Shown: in pieces, positions 60,793 through 64,000 of the stretch | How the letters are laid out: each line of letters opens with the position of its first letter | How positions within the stretch are numbered: the stretch's first letter is position 1 | From: an uncultured Pseudomonadales bacterium | Lineage (GTDB): Bacteria > Pseudomonadota > Gammaproteobacteria > Pseudomonadales > Cellvibrionaceae | Direction of reading: 5' to 3' | NCBI GenBank assembly: GCA_947487765.1 | Contig: CANKXO010000004.1 | Location: 248,001 to 312,000 of the forward strand | DNA: 64,000 bases | Program-made: the position numbers and the translations under genes | Notes under the pieces: model-generated | What the model saw: only the letters and a program-made list of their open reading frames with translations | Told to the model about the DNA's origin: nothing | The model's database searches: none

Positions 60793-63700
60793 ATGGTCTC
60801 TCGCCATTGGTTTTTAGGTCTGTTCTTGTCGTTGCCAGCATTGAATGTATTGGCAGCACCTGAACTTTATTTTTCTGAGTATATTGAAGGTTCAAGCAAT
60901 AATAAAGCCTTGGAAATAGCAAATACAACTGGAGGAAATATCGATTTATCCAGTTACGAAGTACAGATGTTTTTTAATGGCAATACTACTGCAGGTTTAA
61001 CGATTCCATTATCGGGTGCTGTTGAGAATGACAATGTATTTGTTCTTGCTAATAGTAATGCAACGACTGATATTTTGAATGTGGCTGATCAAACAAATGG
61101 TGCCGGTTGGTTTAATGGTGATGATGCTATCGTATTGTTGAATGGTGGAATTATTGTTGATTCAATTGGCCAAATTGGAACTGACCCCGGTTCTGAGTGG
61201 GGAGCTGGTGATACTTCAACACAAAATAACACCTTGCGTCGTATAGAGCCCGTAACAGAAGGCGACTCTAATGCGAGTGATGTCTTTGACCCCTCTACGG
61301 AATGGGAAGGGTTTGCGCAAAATAGTTTTGAAGACCTTGGTATTTTTATGGGAAGCAGCGGAGGCAATGGCGGCAGTAGCAATATCATTATTAATGAGAT
61401 TGACTCCGATAACCCGAGTACCGACAGCCTAGAGTTCATTGAGTTATATGATGGTGGGCGAGGTTCAACATCACTGGATGGTTTAACATTGGTATTGTTT
61501 AATGGTAGTGATGACGCCAGTTACAATGCTATTGATCTAGATGGCTTCAGTACAGATGCCGATGGCTATTTTGTTGTAGGCAGCGCTAATGTTGCTAACG
61601 TAGATGCGGTTGAGTTTACAACTAATGGCTTGCAGAATGGTGCTGATGCTGTTGCTCTTGTAATAGGTGATGCTACTGACTTCCCAAATGACACGCCTGC
61701 GTCTTTGCTAAGCGCAGCTAATATTGTTGATGTGATCGTTTATGATACTAACGATAGTGATGACGCTGGGTTATTAGCTGGCTTAGGAGAAAGTGAGCAG
61801 GTTAATGAAGGTGGAGTAGGCGATAAAGATAACCATTCTATTCAATATTGTGGAAATAGCTCTTTTGCTCAAACTACGCCAACTCCGGGAGCTGAAAATA
61901 CTTGTGCACCAACACTTGTGATTGGTCAATGTAGCGATCCTGCAACGTTAATTAGTGCTGTTCAAGGTGCTGGAACGGTTAGTCCGCTTGCAGGTCAATC
62001 GATTGAAGTTGAAGCGATTGTTGTTGGCGATTTTCAGGAGGGTGGTCAGTTAAGTGGTTTTTATCTTCAAGAAGAGGTTCAAGATCAAGATGATTCTTCG
62101 GTAACATCTGAAGGCTTGTTCGTTTTTGCTGGCACCAGTCTCGTCGATGTATCTGTCGGTGACCGTGTGCGTATTGCGGGGACGGCATCGGAAGCGTTTG
62201 GTTTAACACAAGTTAACAATGTTTCTTCTGTTCAAGTATGTGATACAGGCTTAAGTGCTGCTCCAACCACCATTGAATTTCCTGTCGCAACGGCAGACAG
62301 CCTAGAAGCCGTTGAAGGCATGTTGATCACTATCCCCCAAACGATGGTCGCGACCGAAAATTTCAACCTAGGTCGTTTTCATGAAGTTGTAATAGCGTCT
62401 GAGCGTTTGTTTCAGCCCACTCATGTGGTTGCACCAGGTGCCAGCGCTTTAGCAGCTCAGGCCAGCAATAATTTAAAACGTGTAATACTTGACGATGGTA
62501 GTACACAGCAAAATCCTGAGGTAGTGTCTTACCCTGCACCTGAGTTAAATGCATTTAATTCCTTGCGCAGTGGCGATACTATTGCAGGTGTAACGGGGAT
62601 TATGAGCTATGGATTTGGTTCATATCGTATTCAACCTACAGAAACACCTAACTTTATTACAGCGAATTTGCGTACTAGTGAACCTGAAATTTCTTCAGCG
62701 GGTAACCTTAAAGTTGCTTCATTTAATGTGTTAAATTACTTTAATGGTGATGGTCAGGGTGGAGGTTTTCCAACTCCACGTGGTGCAGATACGCCAGAAG
62801 AATTTGAGCGGCAGCGTGCAAAAATTATCAATGCATTATTGGCAATTGATGCAGATATTGTCGGTTTAATTGAAATTGAGAATGATGGTTATGGGCCTAA
62901 TAGTGCTATTCAGGATTTAGTCAAAGGGTTAAATGATGTCCTTGCATTGAGTGGTCAAGTTTATAATGTCGTTGATCCTGGTGTTGCCCAGATAGGAACA
63001 GACGCCATCGCCGTTGGTTTTATTTATAAAGCAGATCGCGTTGAGACGATTGGTAATGCGGCTATTCTAAATTCTTCTGTTGATAGTCGTTTTCTCGATA
63101 CTAAAAACCGTCCAGCATTAGCGCAAACGTTTAAGTCTCTGGATAGTCAAGGCGTTATTACCCTTGCAGTTAATCACTTTAAATCAAAAGGTTCATCGTG
63201 TAATGACGTTAATGACCCTAATCAAAATGATGGTCAGGGTAACTGTAATGGAACACGTACTTTGGCGGCAGAAGCGTTAGTGGATTGGTTGGCAACTAAT
63301 CCTACGGGTACAAATGATACTGATGTGATGATTATTGGTGATTTGAATGCTTATGCGAAAGAAGATCCAATTACAGCATTGAACAATGCAGGTTATAACG
63401 ACCTTATCAATTCTGTTCTTGGTCAAAAAGCCTATTCATTTGTATTTGGTGGCCAATTTGGTTATCTCGATTATGCGATGGCAAATGCCTCATTACAGCC
63501 ACAAATTGTTGATGTTGCCGAATGGCATATTAACTCCGATGAGCCTCGTATACTCGATTACAATGAAGAGTTCAAGTCATCGCAGCAGTTGATAGATTGG
63601 TATTCGCCAGAGCCATATCGCGCATCTGATCATGACCCTGTAATCGTTAAAGTGGATTTACTTTCTGATTTAGTAGGTGATTTTAATGGTAACGGTGTTT

Positions 63701-63822
63701 TGGATAATGATGATCTTGACCAATTAAATGTAGCGCTTGAAGGCGGCTTTAATCCTATATTTGATTTGAATGGTGATGGAGAGTTAAATAGTATAGATGT
63801 AAATATTTGGTTGGATAACTGA
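60793..63822 (+). CDS. Large extracellular nuclease, ExeM/NucH type, with dockerin-like tail
   Basis: This 1009-residue exported nuclease has a signal peptide (MVSRHWFLGLFLSLPALNVLAA), two lamin-tail domains (from residue 23 with YFSEYIEGSSNNKALEI, and near 196 with IIINEIDSDN), an OB-fold region at about 375-500, and a C-terminal EEP nuclease domain (LKVASFNVLNYF, ADIVGLIEIENDG, VMIIGDLNAYAKEDP, RASDHDPVIVKV). The last 50 residues hold two Ca-binding repeats (DFNGNGVLDNDDL and DLNGDGELNSIDVN), as in dockerins. It should degrade extracellular DNA. PhoB-type boxes precede it. Confidence 0.9.
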   Translation: MVSRHWFLGLFLSLPALNVLAAPELYFSEYIEGSSNNKALEIANTTGGNIDLSSYEVQMFFNGNTTAGLTIPLSGAVENDNVFVLANSNATTDILNVADQTNGAGWFNGDDAIVLLNGGIIVDSIGQIGTDPGSEWGAGDTSTQNNTLRRIEPVTEGDSNASDVFDPSTEWEGFAQNSFEDLGIFMGSSGGNGGSSNIIINEIDSDNPSTDSLEFIELYDGGRGSTSLDGLTLVLFNGSDDASYNAIDLDGFSTDADGYFVVGSANVANVDAVEFTTNGLQNGADAVALVIGDATDFPNDTPASLLSAANIVDVIVYDTNDSDDAGLLAGLGESEQVNEGGVGDKDNHSIQYCGNSSFAQTTPTPGAENTCAPTLVIGQCSDPATLISAVQGAGTVSPLAGQSIEVEAIVVGDFQEGGQLSGFYLQEEVQDQDDSSVTSEGLFVFAGTSLVDVSVGDRVRIAGTASEAFGLTQVNNVSSVQVCDTGLSAAPTTIEFPVATADSLEAVEGMLITIPQTMVATENFNLGRFHEVVIASERLFQPTHVVAPGASALAAQASNNLKRVILDDGSTQQNPEVVSYPAPELNAFNSLRSGDTIAGVTGIMSYGFGSYRIQPTETPNFITANLRTSEPEISSAGNLKVASFNVLNYFNGDGQGGGFPTPRGADTPEEFERQRAKIINALLAIDADIVGLIEIENDGYGPNSAIQDLVKGLNDVLALSGQVYNVVDPGVAQIGTDAIAVGFIYKADRVETIGNAAILNSSVDSRFLDTKNRPALAQTFKSLDSQGVITLAVNHFKSKGSSCNDVNDPNQNDGQGNCNGTRTLAAEALVDWLATNPTGTNDTDVMIIGDLNAYAKEDPITALNNAGYNDLINSVLGQKAYSFVFGGQFGYLDYAMANASLQPQIVDVAEWHINSDEPRILDYNEEFKSSQQLIDWYSPEPYRASDHDPVIVKVDLLSDLVGDFNGNGVLDNDDLDQLNVALEGGFNPIFDLNGDGELNSIDVNIWLDN

Positions 63823-63862
63823 TCGAATTTATTGTTAAAAATAATCATGATGGATAATATGT

Positions 63863-63897
63863 AATGGCTCAGAGCGAAAGCTCTAAGCCATTTTTTA
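63863..63897 (+). terminator. Rho-independent terminator of the large nuclease gene
   Basis: The hairpin pairs AATGGCT with AGCCATT and AGAGC with GCTCT, separated by one C-A mismatch, around a GAAA tetraloop. Six T's follow the stem. It lies 40 bp after the stop codon. Confidence 0.88.
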
Positions 63898-63907
63898 TTC
63901 GTAGATG

Positions 63908-64000
63908 TTAACTAAAATCATCTCCATCACCAAATTCTTCTACTTTATAATAACGATTAAACGTAATGTCTCTAGGACGTATTTTTTTCTCAAGTAAGGC
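63908..64000 (-). CDS. C-terminal end of an unidentified gene (start outside the window)
   Basis: Read on the minus strand, an open frame of 30 codons reaches a TAA at 63908-63910. The peptide ends in FGDGDDFS and contains RPRDITFNRYYKVEE. It is convergent with the large nuclease gene, and the terminator lies between. Too little is visible to name it. Confidence 0.5.
   Translation of the reverse strand, partial: ALLEKKIRPRDITFNRYYKVEEFGDGDDFS

Noticed and set aside
1-64000. CRISPR arrays, tRNA or rRNA genes, insertion sequences and prophage
   Set aside because: No spaced direct repeats, cloverleaf-type sequences, transposase motifs or phage structural genes were found on either strand.

Overview
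The window is 64 kb of an AT-rich gammaproteobacterial chromosome, most likely from a marine relative of the Cellvibrionales/Pseudomonadales. The main evidence is conserved gene order. argA, a DUF5665-type membrane protein, argE and an orphan GspE-like ATPase lie together, as do glnE, ilvE and an LPS core locus, and then msbA, waaA, tolC, nudF, a DUF1249 gene, cpdA, yqiA and parE. As far as I recall, these blocks follow the Pseudomonas arrangement. I see no rRNA, tRNA, CRISPR array, insertion sequence or prophage.

Layout: 0-3.6 kb holds the tail of a repeat protein, a PhzF-family enzyme and a GT39-like membrane glycosyltransferase. 3.6-9 kb holds arginine biosynthesis genes, a PlsC-like acyltransferase and the orphan secretion-type ATPase. 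9-10.2 kb is a MerR-controlled metal-efflux unit with a textbook 19-bp-spacer promoter. 10.4-14.2 kb holds an ExaC/AldB-type aldehyde dehydrogenase, a truncated SelO-like pseudokinase and a GAF regulator. 14.4-18.4 kb holds glnE and ilvE. 18.5-33.3 kb is a surface-polysaccharide/LPS locus with about eight glycosyltransferases, an O-antigen ligase-type protein, UDP-galactopyranose mutase and two YrbL-like kinases, ending in msbA-waaA. 33.3-39.6 kb is the tolC-nudF-cpdA-yqiA-parE housekeeping block. 39.6-44.6 kb holds small accessory genes, including a GST, a rhombosortase, a phosphoesterase and a sodium:solute symporter.

The most unusual part is 44.9-54.6 kb on the minus strand. A compact operon-like run encodes a secreted protein of unknown family, an acyl carrier protein, a hot-dog thioesterase, a FabA/FabZ-like dehydratase, a complete ketosynthase, a short cysteine-less ketosynthase-like partner, an AMP-dependent acyl ligase, a lipocalin-like protein and an NmrA-like reductase. 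A DoxX-like membrane protein and a di-heme DUF1111 protein follow. An AraC regulator lies just upstream, and beyond it a TetR/SRPBCC pair with matching TTAC-type palindromes. I read this as a small uncharacterised type II fatty-acid/polyketide-like pathway with a periplasmic redox or export arm. It resembles aryl-polyene loci in parts but lacks several of their components. The product cannot be deduced.

The right end (59-64 kb) holds two secreted endonuclease/exonuclease/phosphatase-fold enzymes. Each is preceded by a ladder of PhoB-type half-sites at exact 11-bp spacing, which suggests a phosphate-starvation module for scavenging phosphate from extracellular DNA or phosphodiesters. Functional names rest on motif reading and recall of families; no database search was possible.
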